DNA from: Macquaria australasica
Taxonomy: Eukaryota; Chordata; Actinopteri; Centrarchiformes; Percichthyidae
DNA: 64,000 nucleotides
Assembly: GCA_005408345.1 (NCBI GenBank)
Contig: SEMN01000150.1
Coordinates: forward strand, 868,001-932,000
Direction of reading: 5' to 3'
Part shown: in pieces, positions 50,701 through 61,667 of the stretch
Layout: each line of letters begins with the position of its first letter
Numbering within the stretch: the stretch's first letter is position 1
Position numbers and translations under genes: made by a program
The notes under the pieces: model-generated
Seen by the model: the letters and a program-made list of their open reading frames with translations, nothing else
Databases searched by the model: none
Told to the model about the DNA's origin: nothing

Positions 50701-50841
50701 AGCTCACCGGCTCCTGAACTCAGCGTTGTAAATGTCTCTCATTTCAAGTCTGTCTGTGATGAATGCTCGATCGGTCTCCTTCAAAAACTCAAAGAAGTCG
50801 AGTCCAATCTGGCAGCGTAAAGACAACTTCATATTAACCAT
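41746..50841 (-). CDS. mov10: MOV10-type SF1 RNA helicase, copy 1, complete
   Basis: Twenty-three coding exons join in frame to 1000 residues, close to the family's usual length of about 1000. Exons: 50841-50708, 50611-50509, 49509-49328, 48781-48688, 48577-48436, 48328-48076, 47963-47850, 46975-46795, 46272-46130, 46021-45845, 45515-45403, 45311-45115, 44858-44761, 44607-44510, 44420-44322, 44224-44122, 44017-43900, 42953-42762, 42629-42558, 42466-42341, 42261-42173, 42033-41921, 41807-41746. UPF1-like helicase motifs in order: GPPGTGKT (541-548), APSNSAADLL (Ia), DEAGH (661-665), GDPKQLGP (690-697), NYRSHP (742-747), VGSVEEFQGQE (872-882), NVAVTRAKALL (916-926). The C-terminus ends DPEWRNDL. 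MOV10 is a cytoplasmic 5'-to-3' RNA helicase of mRNP granules that acts with UPF1 and Argonaute and restricts retroelements and retroviruses. A paralogue lies immediately upstream in tandem. Motif IV reads LLHNYR where copy 2 has LLRNYR. Every splice border used is GT-AG. Confidence 0.95.
41870..42033 (-). other. Alternative last exon of mov10 copy 1 (intron-22 read-through)
   Basis: If the donor at 41921/41920 is not used, the frame continues about 16 codons into the intron and stops at 41873-41871. That stop overlaps an AATAAA signal (41875-41870). A shorter transcript could therefore end here, replacing the terminal DPEWRNDL tail with a different short tail. Confidence 0.35.
43383..43716 (+). 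repeat. hAT-like miniature repeat in a mov10 intron, family A copy
   Basis: Lies in the long intron between the exons at 44017-43900 and 42953-42762, in the opposite orientation to the gene. Landmarks are GTCTATGGCATGTCAAAAAA, CTCAGAGCCCAAG, AAATCAGCAAATCCTCACTT, GATTAATCGATTATCAAA, and the closing TTATTGTTTCAGCTCTAGA. Confidence 0.8.
47165..47420. repeat. Dispersed teleost repeat in a mov10 intron
   Basis: GGGTTTAAGCAACAAAAGCC and TTGGTTAAGGTTAGGTAAAA, next to a GACTCGGGACTTCGCATCCT block, match a short repeat common in percomorph genomes. Limits are approximate and the class is unknown. Confidence 0.45.
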
Positions 50842-51034
50842 GATCGAAGATTGATGTGATCGAAGTTATTCAAACAAGAAAACGTCCGGGCTGTTCGCCT
50901 GAATACGGATATACAGCGCATCAACAGACGGGTTATTTGTATCGGAGGAAATCCCGAAGACTGCGGGTCCCTTTCTAGGCTAATCCTGGACAGTCCACAG
51001 GGGCGGTGTCTCTCTGTCTCTTAAGATACGGAGC

Positions 51035-51160
51035 TGCAGTAACCGAGACCGTCGAGCTCGGGTATTTAAAGCAGATGCACCCACACAGACTGCCAGTCCG
51101 CAGAAACGAAACTTAACGAGTAGGGACAGTAGGAGCCGACTGAACAAAACGAAAGTGTAA
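51035..51160 (-). promoter_or_regulatory. mov10 copy 1 core promoter with ISRE-like sites
   Basis: Upstream of the start codon on the minus strand, a TATA-like TTTAAATA lies at about 51070-51063. Two interferon-response-like motifs lie further upstream, read here on the plus strand: GAAACGAAACT at 51103-51113 (two GAAA cores separated by one base rather than two) and CAAAACGAAAGTG at 51145-51157 (NAAANNGAAA spacing, first G replaced by C). This order implies a start site near 51035 and a 5' UTR of about 190 bases, assuming no 5' intron. It suits a gene known to be interferon-induced in vertebrates. The start site is inferred, not seen. Confidence 0.5.
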
Positions 51161-51177
51161 ACAAATGAGGTATTAAA

Positions 51178-51380
51178 ATATTTGGGGTGGGTTAGACCCC
51201 AGCCAAAACACCCACGTGGGGCCCAGATGGCTTGCACCTGGGCTGATATGTGGGATACCCAAGTGGGGCCCAGCCAATTTTGCCCCACATGGGTTATCCC
51301 AGATTGGTTGATGAAGGGCCCTTGATGAGCACCATACAGGGCCCATATGGGTAACCCTAGTTTCTTCCATTTGGGGCCTG
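51178..51380 (-). repeat. GGGCCC-rich degenerate tandem repeat
   Basis: Irregular repeats of blocks such as TGGGCCCCACTTGGG, TGGGCCCCACGTGGG and ATAACCCATGTGGGG sit just upstream of the mov10 promoter. On the minus strand every reading gives W/G/P-rich text (for example LAGPHLGIPHIS, ASHLGPTWVF). I recognise this as a common fish minisatellite-like repeat, not a gene. Confidence 0.6.
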
Positions 51381-52868
51381 TGAACAGCTCAGCAATAATA
51401 ACTTCATATTTTCTTCGACGTGACTAGTTATTTTAGCCTGTATAATGCAAACATCAGAGATAGCCTAGTTAGCTGCACTTTTGCTGCGTACTGATAATAA
51501 TAATGATTATAATAATAATAATAAAAACAATAAAGTGAAAAATCCAACACTTACGGTCTTTAAATTATGAATGAAAGGCCCAAATGTTTTCAGCATAACA
51601 TCACAACATAAAAGAAAGTTTTAAGACTTATTATAGGTTATGTTTCCACATGGTCCCATTGCCCCATCATCCAGGGAGGTTTAAATTAATGTGAAGAGGA
51701 GGATTATAATTATGGTCTGTCGTAGTATACACACACAACCAAGATACCTTTATAGGTAATTAAAATGGAGAGTCACATTCCTTAAAACTCATTCCTGGAG
51801 TTAAAATGTGAAGCTGGACCGACACAAACAGCACAGGATAATCCCATTTTTAAACTTTGAGTGTATAAGAATATTAGTCTCCATTGTTTAAGTTTGTACT
51901 GTTTCTACCTTTAAAACTTAAATAGCGTTTAGCATGCATAGAAACAGCGCGCTACTCACTGAAAACTAAACATAAGGTTGCATGCAAATTAAGTTAACTG
52001 AGCTTCATTTTAACTAAACACTTTGTTAAAAGAAAATATAATGGATAGGCAAAGAATGAGTGTAGACTATCAAAAGAGCAGTTCATTTGGAAATGTTCCC
52101 CATGCTTTCACAATAACGCAAGCAGTAAATGAGCCTAATCAAAATTCATATAACTTCAGATTATGAATGCTAACAGACAATGTAATAACTTGGGGCAGAT
52201 TGGGTAAGAATGGACACAAATTTAGAAGAGTTTGGTAAGTGAAACAGTGTTGTTGGAGTGCAGCGTGTCTTACTGGCCTCCCTTCACCCTTTACACAGTG
52301 AGTCCAGGAAGTCCAGTAAGATAGCATAGCTCTAACTTGATAGACGTGACAAAGATCATTTAGATTGACATCAGTGACTTTGTGCCAGAGTTTCACACTT
52401 TTACCAAGGTGATTTTTTTGTTATTCAGTCTGAGATTGCCAAACCAACAGATCATAAAGGATGCTATAATCTTTAAAGTGTAGCACTCTAAAGAAAGACT
52501 TGTTGACATTAAAACTGGTTTCAGTTCTTTGAGTTTTGGTTTCCCTCATCATCAAAAGCGGGCTTGTCATCCAGCATGTACTTATATTGCTGCAGTGCAG
52601 TCATTTGCTTATTTTACATGATGGTAAGAAGAAGATGACCTGCAGAAATCAATAAACATTTGTTTGGTCTTAGAGACACTAATTTGTAGAAAAGGATGAT
52701 GACACTTGCCATTGTTTTGATTCCCCTAGTCCCTTGTCCTTGGCAGAGGGAACAGATGGGTGACGCAGGAAGTAAAATAGGTTGCAGCCAGAATATGTGG
52801 ATTCTTTCTGTCATGTCACAGACCATATCCCTGGGAAAGCGGTATTTTTGGTGTTCTTAATGCTCATG
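51381..52868. other. Intergenic between the mov10 copies
   Basis: AT-rich with short AATA microsatellite near 51500-51530. No exon recognised. Minus-strand frames at 52139-52396 and 52614-52826 have no recognisable domain. Confidence 0.4.
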
Positions 52869-53098
52869 CCGTTTTACATCTTTAACAGCAAAATCACCCC
52901 ACAATAAGAGTTCGAGGCCCAGTCATTAGCTTTCCCTGTAGCCTTTTTGCTTTCAGAATTTCTCTCAGTCCTGCTGCGTGAGGATGAGAGGTTATCCAGG
53001 GTATCTGACGAAGAACCAGGGTCCAGCAGCAGTGGTGCTACATGTGGTAGTTGGGGAGGTTTGTTGCTAGTTCTCCCTTTCCCTGCCACGGCTGTGTC
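52869..53098 (-). other. Coding-like serine-rich fragment, unidentified
   Basis: A frame of about 75 codons follows an in-frame TAG on the minus strand. It is hydrophilic and compositionally ordinary, with segments such as PQLPHVAPLLLDPGSSSDTL and SSSRSRTERNSESKKATGKA, and ends at a TAA. It lacks an ATG near its start and has no recognisable domain. It may be a retroelement relic, a lost exon or chance. Confidence 0.2.
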
Positions 53099-54048
53099 CT
53101 ACTGAGCACATGGGTTGATGAGGCGCTCTGCCTGGATGATGGTGCAGGCCAGCCAGTAGTGTCACAAATCTCAGATTTCTGGCTATCACTCGTCCTCCCA
53201 TTTCCCAGGGAAATTATTTATTCTTAGGCTTTGCACCAAGAAAGTTCCAGAGAGGACTAATACTTGCAGATTTATTGTCTCAAAGGCAGCCCCTATTTCT
53301 TAGTAGGCTCATAATTACAGGGTCATCAGCAGACTTAAGCTCATAACTCTCATTGTGATTATTCTAATAATTATTTGGGTCTGCATGGAGCCGAGTTTGG
53401 AGTTTGTTATGCAAATATCTATTGACTCAGCTACAGTTTGTAGTCATCTCATTGTTTCGGGGAGTAAAATGGCAACTGAAAATGAAACTATCCATTGGAC
53501 TGTAGTTGACGTGGGTTCCTACAGCATTTAGATGCTTTTTCCCCTTTCATTTCTTGCTCCATGACATTTCTTAGCAAACTATAAAGTGAGTTAATGTTTT
53601 ACTCTCTTTGTCAGTTGTCACCAGGTGTCACTGATTGTTGCCATAAAACATAGCTCTTCTCTTAGAAATTGTCTCGGGGAAACCTGATAATCAGACTGAA
53701 TTGCATTATTAATTTGAATTTCTGGAACAAATCTGAGATGTGGGTGGTGATTCAGAGGTCTAAAAACAGGCTATGGGTTGGCTGGCAAACTTTTTAGGCT
53801 TCAAATTACTCTGTTTTTTTGTGAAACAATCTTGTTCCCATTAGGTTAGTGTAAACAAAATGAAAGACTTATCTCTATCTTAGCTCAGTTTAACATAACT
53901 CACTTATGATGTTGGTATTTGTTAGATAGGAGATACTTACAAATTAATCTAATAGGAAACTTATCACTCTAATTCTATTTATGTACCATTCAAAATGTTT
54001 GTAGAATGTAAATAAAATACAATTGTATAAGAAATTATATACATTTAG
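53099..54048. other. Intergenic, nothing distinctive
   Basis: No exon or terminal inverted repeats recognised. Confidence 0.4.
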
Positions 54049-54347
54049 ATAGTGTGGGGAATAAAATTAGATAGAATTAATGAACACTGGACACTAACTG
54101 TATGACAATAATTAAGTTAACAAAGATCACTGGAAGTATAATACCAAGTGTAATTGTATAACGTAGTATTAATGAGCACCTAGTATTAAAGAGCACCAGC
54201 ATGTTATAAACAGATGAAGAGACATCGAGCATGATTAGCTGCAGAATAGATGCATTAGTTATCACATGCCTGCATGAGCAAGAGTACGAATGACCTAAGG
54301 GAAAACCCCTATGAAAAGGTCCAATGTAAGGATAGGCGGTAATAAAA

Positions 54348-54463
54348 CTAAAAGACTTGAGGAAAACATCAGATGACTGTTAAACTATGAATAAAGCATG
54401 TGTGATGAACTAAAGGACATGAGAAAAACATCATATGACTGTTAAACTATGAATAAAGCATGT
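54348..54463 (+). repeat. Tandem duplication in the LTR U3
   Basis: Two copies of a unit of about 54 bases with a 62-base period share GACTGTTAAACTATGAATAA and an adjacent AAACATCA block. Duplicated U3 units often act as retroviral enhancers. Confidence 0.85.
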
Positions 54464-54824
54464 AGAAAACAGCAGATGTTTAAACCCACCCTTAGGGGAA
54501 ATGGAAGATACCAAGGAGGACACTGAAAGCACATGTTTTTTTAAAAATAGACTCAACATTGTGGTCAGACACCATTAACTATGGACCAAAGAGGATGAGC
54601 CCTTAGGACTTGGAAAACACCTAGCAGATGACACGATTGTTTATTGTGAACCAAGTACATCAGATGACTTGAAGTGATGACCACTGGAGAAATGACACCA
54701 TTGTTTCTCAAACACAGGAGAATGGATAAAAAGAAAAATAATGGTGTCTAATCAAAGTGGCAATTCAAGGCCAGGAGGAGGTACTAAAGTTGTAAAACCA
54801 CAGAAGGGGGGGTTCCAGAAAGAG

Positions 54825-54833
54825 TATAAAAGG
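54825..54833 (+). promoter_or_regulatory. LTR TATA box
   Basis: TATAAAAGG, about 205 bases before the 3' end of the solo LTR, where a U3 promoter is expected. Confidence 0.7.
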
Positions 54834-55113
54834 CAGGAGCTGTGCATTGAGAGATCAGTGCTTCCATGGAAGGACTCATGTTTGCTGTACTGCTTGCTTT
54901 GCTTGAACAGTAAAACTTTGCTCACATCTGAACTCTTTTTGACTCAGTGTTTTATTGGTGACTGTTATTCTCTACAGTGTGGTGAAGATCCTGAAGACAT
55001 CCGGCCCAGCTTCTTGATTTTTCCTCCACAATAGGCAGTTCTACCATGTGTCTGTCCTGAGTGATAAAGACATTTGTGACCGCACACCTAGTTCTCAGTT
55101 TCTCATCCAGTTC

Positions 55114-55119
55114 TTTATT
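55114..55119 (-). terminator. mov10 copy 2 polyadenylation signal
   Basis: AATAAA on the minus strand, about 220 bases past the first stop codon of copy 2 and just past the relic terminal exon at 55217-55182. Confidence 0.55.
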
Positions 55120-55181
55120 CTTGCTTTTGTTTATGTTAAATACTGGAGCCAAAGATGAGGGTGTGAGGTCTGTTGGTTCCA

Positions 55182-55217
55182 TCAGCAGGGGTCCAGCTGT
55201 TGCTGAATCACTCTCCA
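55182..55217 (-). pseudogene. Relic of the terminal mov10 exon in copy 2
   Basis: A possible acceptor (CTCAAAG) is followed by TGGAGAGTGATTCAGCAACA, homologous to the last coding exon of copy 1 (VVQQQLDP there, VIQQQLDP here). Relative to copy 1 it has lost about 11 bases, so the frames do not agree. Spliced from the plausible donor at 55343/55342 it would add only a few residues before a stop at 55210-55208. It probably serves as 3' UTR or a very short alternative tail. Confidence 0.5.
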
Positions 55218-55338
55218 CTTTGAGGTGTAGATCAAATGTGGAAAAAGAACCCAAACATCCCTTAGTCTTCAAGGCAGTTTTCAGACAAAGGAAAGACATA
55301 CAGCACAAAGTGTGTGTGAGTATGTGTGAACGTGCATA

Positions 55339-58300
55339 TTACCAGAGGCTCAGTGAGTCTACATTAGTCAGTGTATCTTCCTCTTCCTCTGCATCAGAGA
55401 CTGTAATGCCACGGTAACCCCCTTCTTTGAAGCAGTAATGGATGAATCTATAAAGAGAGGTCAGTGTATGAGGCATGTAGGTAGGTAGATATGTATTTGT
55501 CCAACTCATCCGTCTCCACTGAAAGAGAATTAAGACTGATGAGGACTTATAGCCTTACTTGTTCCAGATGTGGTCAGTTGTCAAAGCTCTCGGGTCTCCA
55601 ACCACAATCAGTAAGGCTCGTGCTCGGGTTATTGCCACGTTGAACCTCTGAGGAGATAGTTTCAGTTAGCGTGCATGTATTAATAAGTATCAGTGAATTG
55701 GTCTACCAGTGCTACCATTAGTGAACATTAGTTTCATGAAAATCAATTCCTTCTCATTATATGGAAGTGTTTGCAGCAAGGTGCTCAAAATTCTAAAAGG
55801 AGCATGTCATTTATTGTGGCAATCTTGCACAAATATTACATTTCGTTCTTGAGTTATTGTATGTTTGTATAATGTTTCTTACCTTCTCATTATCGACAAA
55901 GCCTAGAGTGAAGTGTTGCTTGTGCGCAGTCAGTTTGGGATTGCTGCGCACTGTAGACATCAGAATCACGTTGAACTCTTTACCCTGAAACTGCTCCACT
56001 GAACCAACCTATGAAAAATATAAATGCGAGGTCTGTTAATGCAGTTCCCAAATCTCTCTCAGACGTATTCTGCAACAAACATACAATCACTTTTTATCTC
56101 CATACCAATACGTTTTCCAAGTTTTCCTTCCTGAGATCTTTGTCCATCTGAAGTGCGTTCTGGATTTTCTCCACCTGTCGACACACAAAAATAGGATGAT
56201 GTTAACAGGGTTGCCCTTACCCTTACACATTTCATGGATATTTATTTTATGGGAACTGAATACTGGGCTCCAAGATGATACCCATTCATCAAATAAGTGA
56301 AAGTTGCTTGCCCAGCACATACTGTATGCCAAAAAGTGCCTCTTTAGTATCTCTTTCCCTGGTCTTGCCTGTTTGTCCTGTAGGCTTTACACTGATATCA
56401 TGCACATAAAAATAGCTTTTTTTTGGCTCTGGTAACGTCTTAGTAAATGTTTTATAATACAAAGAGTAAAAATTGACCTTATTTGTCATTTGAGATGTCC
56501 TGTTACCAGTTTTACAGATGTGATTTTGTAATGTTGGTCTATGGGGAAAATTAATTTTGGGCAATGGGATTTTTTCGTTGTTGTATGGCGCTCGGCCTCT
56601 GGGAAGAAATGGCAGCAAAGATGACTTGCAGAGCCATATCCAGGTCTATTAATATATCCATGGATTATTGTAATAACATACTCACTTGTTTTCTGTACGG
56701 GGCAATGATGCCAATTTCTCTTGGTTCAATTTTGGTCACACCCTTTTTGTGAAGATGGTCAACAAGGGATTTTAAGTATTCCTTCAACACCTCCACCTCT
56801 GCCATGTTGTAAACAGATGGACTGTTGGTTTCACGTTCATCAGTACCTGCCACTCCGTGGAAGATCAAAGGGAAACCCTGAGACACCAAAAGATAAATGA
56901 GAATAGGGGAACAGAGAGAGAGAATATGCGTGTGTGTGTGTCTACATTACTTTCTTGGGCAGGTGTTCCCATTTGCAGTATGAACTGCATTTCTCTTTAT
57001 GAGCAAAGGGCTGAAGTTCTCCTTTATAAAAAAGCTCATTGGGAATTTTCAGAATCGCAGGATGGGACCTGAGAGAGAGTGTGAAGAGGATAAGAAGACC
57101 ATTGAAAAAATGTGAAGCAGGGATAAGTTTAGACAAAGCATGGTCAAGTGGATGGAGATATCAAAGAGTGGTTTAAAAGTAACATTGTGAGAAGATAAAG
57201 CAACAAATTTAAGCATCACCACTACCACACCTGTAGTTCCTCAGTAATTTGGTGACAAAGCGGTTGTTGAACCCCTGTGTCTCGTGTGACTTGTAAAGGT
57301 TGATGTCCCTCATCAGACGCTCCAACAGGGAGACACCTGCACAGAGTAAATGCTTCAAACTTAGGTACAGGCAATAATAAACAGCATTCAGATAGAACTT
57401 AAGTGAAAGTTCAAGATCTGTTAGATCTGTCAATAGATCTTCAACTTTCACTATTATTTTCAGATTTTGCATTAAACAGGGTTCCCTCACATTTTTACCA
57501 ATGAATTTTCAAAACTTTTCCATAACTTTTTCATAATATTTTACCTCATTTCCACGACTTTGTTTAAGTAGTTTAAAATAGGTAGGCCTATATAGCGATC
57601 ATAAGGTGAAGGCTAGGGTCTGCCTCTCTCTTGAGCTATGTATTGTATTTGGGTTTTTTTTCTAATTTCAAAACTTTTCCAGGAATTTCACGACTGTGGG
57701 AACCCTGATTAAATAAACCTTTGATACATCAAACACTTGATGTATTACTGAAACTAGAAACTATTACTGATTGTTTAGAAACGTCACACACGCTAATAGT
57801 GTTTTTCCTATATGTTTAAAAGGTATACACTGTGCTCACCCATGCCATGTTTCTCAGCCATTCTGGATGTGATGACGGGGCCTAACTGTTTAGGGTCTCC
57901 AGCCAGCACTACCTGGCATCTCTGTCGTTTCATTAAACCTGTGGAGCAAACACAGAAACATTAAGGGTACACGCTATACAGAATATCAAATACTGTATGT
58001 AAAACAAGCTGAACTTGTTCGTCACCCGCTATAGGAATGATGCACTCCGTTTCTGCAGCCTGGCCTGCCTCGTCCACAAAGATATAAGTGTAATGATCTG
58101 GAGGAATCCCTCCTGACACTAGCCTGAAGAGAGATAGAGCAAAGTTTAATATTTAGATCAAGGAATTGCAGTTGTAGTAACAAGTGTGTTTTGACATGTG
58201 GTATCCTGTAACTTTCTTGCATGGAAGACAGTTGGAACTTGTACTTGTTTATCGTAATCAAATCATATGAATGTATTATAATGTGTCTGTTATCTTAACA

Positions 58301-61300
58301 GACAAAACAAAGCACTCTAATAACTGCACTAGTGGAGATTTTGAGTGTCCACGTTAGAGGAGTGCTGTGAATCTCCGAGACGTTAATATTTGTAACTGAG
58401 TGTAAAATAAGGAATCACATCTTCACATGAAACAGACTTGCTCAATAAACATTTACTTCACAGACTCAAAGAAAGTTGCATTGCCTTGATAATTCCACTT
58501 CAAATGGATCTGAAGATGTAATTCAGAAAACACTTGCTGTATATAAATACACTCAGCATAATGCTAAAATTAAACTTTTCTGCCATTATGCATGTTGGCT
58601 ATAGCTCAGTGTCTGCTTGTGTTAGCCAGGAGGATGATACAAGGAACACCAAGGCATGCTATTGAGCCAGCACGCACATGATCACAATACCTTGAACTGG
58701 CACACCTAAATGGAATGCAGCCATTAATTATTTAATTAATTCATTCATTATTAATTAATATCATGACACCTGTGCTTTTCCTGCTGTGACATGTCAAAAT
58801 ACATTTGTTGTGAAAAATCCTCATTGACTATTTAAAGAGAATTATAACATATGTAAAAACTTATTTTTGTTGTAAATTTATTGTATTATAGAAATTCATA
58901 TTTAAATAGTAATTCATTGCATTAGCTACTGTACCTTCCCGCAGTTATCAGGCTGGTGACCATGATCTTATACTTCATCAGCTCCCTTTTAGGGGGAATC
59001 ATTAATGTATTTGTTTCACAGTCCAGGTTGCAGCAAAACTATAGAAAAACATAAAGCACACACATACATACAGACACACATAATTAAGTTTGATAGCACT
59101 AAATTAGACTAAATAATACTACATTCAGAATGAAATATCTTGCTTTCCTAATTTGATTAATTCCCTGCTGAGACATAGATGTTGGGGCAGGACATAACAT
59201 AGTCAGGATTTACTTAAAAAGCTAAAACAATAGGATATCAGAGAGTGAAAGATGTTATTTGATGGAGGTGAAGCAGCAGAACTCTTCATAAATCTATTAT
59301 GTAGTGGTATGTCTTCGTGGATCTTCATAAGCAATCACTGTTTGAATTGTGGAATATGTGACTTCTTGCCAAAAATGTGTGTTGTCTTTATGCTAATGTC
59401 TAGGTTTGTTTATTTATGAGGAACTGAGTCAAAAAACACAAAGAGTCCAGACCTTTCTATTTTTGGGAATATTCCTCACAGGGCAGCTTAGGGCGTACAA
59501 GCGATACACCTTGTGGTTGCCTAGTTTTCCTTCCATAATCTTCTCACAGAGAAGATCAGTTGCACTGTTGGAAGGAGCGCAGGCCAGGATGTTGCATGAG
59601 GCCTGGGTTTTCATTATCTGCTTAATGGCTTCCACCAACGTCACAGTTTTGCCTGACCAATACATGTAAAAATACATTATTCTAAACGTAAATAAAATTA
59701 ATACTTAAGCATCAGGGGGCATTCACACACACATGTACAGTACCTGTGCCAGGTGGACCAAACACCAGGTAAGGAGCAGGTTTTGCGGAAGCAGCTACAA
59801 TGTGTTGAATGGCCATACGCTGCTCTGGGTTGCTCTCGTGATCTACCAGCCTAATGATAGAGAGACAGATGTGCAAATATGATATCAGAGTTCCAGTTAA
59901 GAGAGTCAGTGTTTACATGCAGGTATGTTTACATGCACAGGGAAAACTGAACTTTAGGATCAGAGGAGATAAAAGGCACACAGACTCAGTAAGACAGTAC
60001 TGAAGTATGACCGTGTCTGTATCACGTTTTGAATGTTTTCCCTGGATTCTTGACCTTGAGGTAGTCTGACCTGTGTAGACGTGAACTGTGGGAAGAAAGT
60101 TGTCCAGTAGGGAACAGCACCTCCTTCAGTCTGTGCCTGTACACCACCGCTGCTGCTCTATGCTGGATACGCAGGGGTATACGGTTGATAGTGAAGTTTA
60201 CCCTGAACCTCATGCCCTCCTTGAAATGACTCAGGAACCTGCATTCAAATTCACACCTAGTCATGTGTGGTGCTATGGACTGAACAACTTAACAAACTCA
60301 ACTGGTGAGCATTTTGTAAGACAAACAATGAAGGAGTGAACTTAAAACAACACTGAAACCAAGAAGCATTCTTAGTGCCCTGTCTAAAGAGTGCTAGAAA
60401 TAGATATATCTCTCATTTATTTAGTTGATTTTATTCTGCAGCAATACAAAGATGGGTGTGCATATAGATTTAATTAAAATGGACAAACATGCCAAACAAC
60501 AAAATAATCTCTGTCAGTTTTAGGGATTCAACATTTAATCCCATTTGACCCCTTCTTGTTTCCAGACAATTGGCTGTTCTTACTTTTCACTGAACTGTAG
60601 GTAGACCTGCTCCGCATCCACATGACGGACCCAGCCTTTGTAAATTTTACATTCAAAAACTCCTGAGTGGTCTAAAGGAGTCACCAGCACCTGGTTCCCA
60701 GGCAGCTTCAGTGACAAGTTCTTAAAGACGCCTGCAATCTGAGAACACAAAACACTGATGTGTAACTTATTGTTTCATTCTGAGTTGTTGAGGTGAAAGG
60801 TCCAGTCAAAGCAACGGCAGTTTGTCAGTCTTTATGTTTTACTGTGTGTGTGTGTGTGTGTGTGAGATGCAACACCTGCAGAATGAGAAGGTCTGAGTTG
60901 CTTCTGTGTCTGAACATGGCCACAGAATTCTGGGTGTATTTGTCAGTCTCTGTCATTAGCTGGAGCTCCTCTAGATGAAGCAGCAAGTGGAACCTCTGGG
61001 AGTAGTTATTCCAGTTCAGAGGTCTCTTCTGCAGGTCCCTAAAGAGATCCCAGTGACATGAAAAACTGGATCACTTCTACAGGCATAGCAGACATTAGGG
61101 TGCCACGTTTCCTGCCCTGAAAGCATATGGCTCCTTATGACACTTTCTTTTGCATTTTACTTACTGCAGATCAGCCTTGGCACCTTGAATCTGAAACTTT
61201 CTCTATACAGTTTATAATCTTGCATATATACCTTACAAACTAGTACCCTTAACACACTGACCTTCTTCAGTGCAAAAAAAAGTTGTCTGTCACAATAAAA

Positions 61301-61636
61301 ATAATTAATAAAAATGCTCATACAGTGAATCACTCGAGGAATACTGCTTTAGTGAGTAATTTAGAAAACTGATTTGATTTCCTTTGTCCAATCAGGCGTA
61401 GTGTTTTCACCCACTGCTTATGTAATGTTAACAGCTCATTGTACAATGATGGACTCATTTTCCTTTACTTGAAAAATAAACACATCTTTATGTAATATAT
61501 TGACCTGATATGTGTTTGGTTGTTAATGAAGCTCAATATTTACAATATGCCACAGTGCTGGATAAACACTTGAATTATTTTTACCTTAATACAATAAATT
61601 AAATCTGATATAAATTATGTTCACCTACTCATTTAG

Positions 61637-61667
<31 letters not shown>

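Larger units (their letters stand above)
54053..55030 (+). mobile_element. Solo LTR of an endogenous retrovirus (ERV1-like)
   Basis: The 978-base element begins TGTGGGGAA and ends TTCCTCCACA, short imperfect inverted repeats of TG...CA type. A perfect 4-bp direct repeat ATAG flanks it (54049-54052 and 55031-55034), as left by gamma-type retroviral integration. Internal features follow LTR order: a U3 with a tandem duplication (54348-54401 and 54410-54463), a TATA box TATAAAAGG at 54825-54833, and a variant polyadenylation signal AGTAAA at 54909-54914. No gag, pol or env sequence adjoins it, so it is a recombined solo LTR. It lies about 85 bases beyond the presumed polyadenylation signal of mov10 copy 2, in antisense orientation. 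The 97-codon frame at 54741-55034 is incidental. Confidence 0.85.

Noticed and set aside
54952..55308. 118-codon minus-strand frame running into the LTR
   Set aside because: It contains the mov10 terminal-exon relic in a shifted frame and then reads antisense through LTR sequence; there is no evidence it is translated.
56112..56174. Shorter version of a mov10 copy 2 exon using the donor GTATTG
   Set aside because: In frame as well, but the donor 6 bases downstream (GTATGG) gives a length nearer to copy 1 (69 against 72 bases), so I preferred it.
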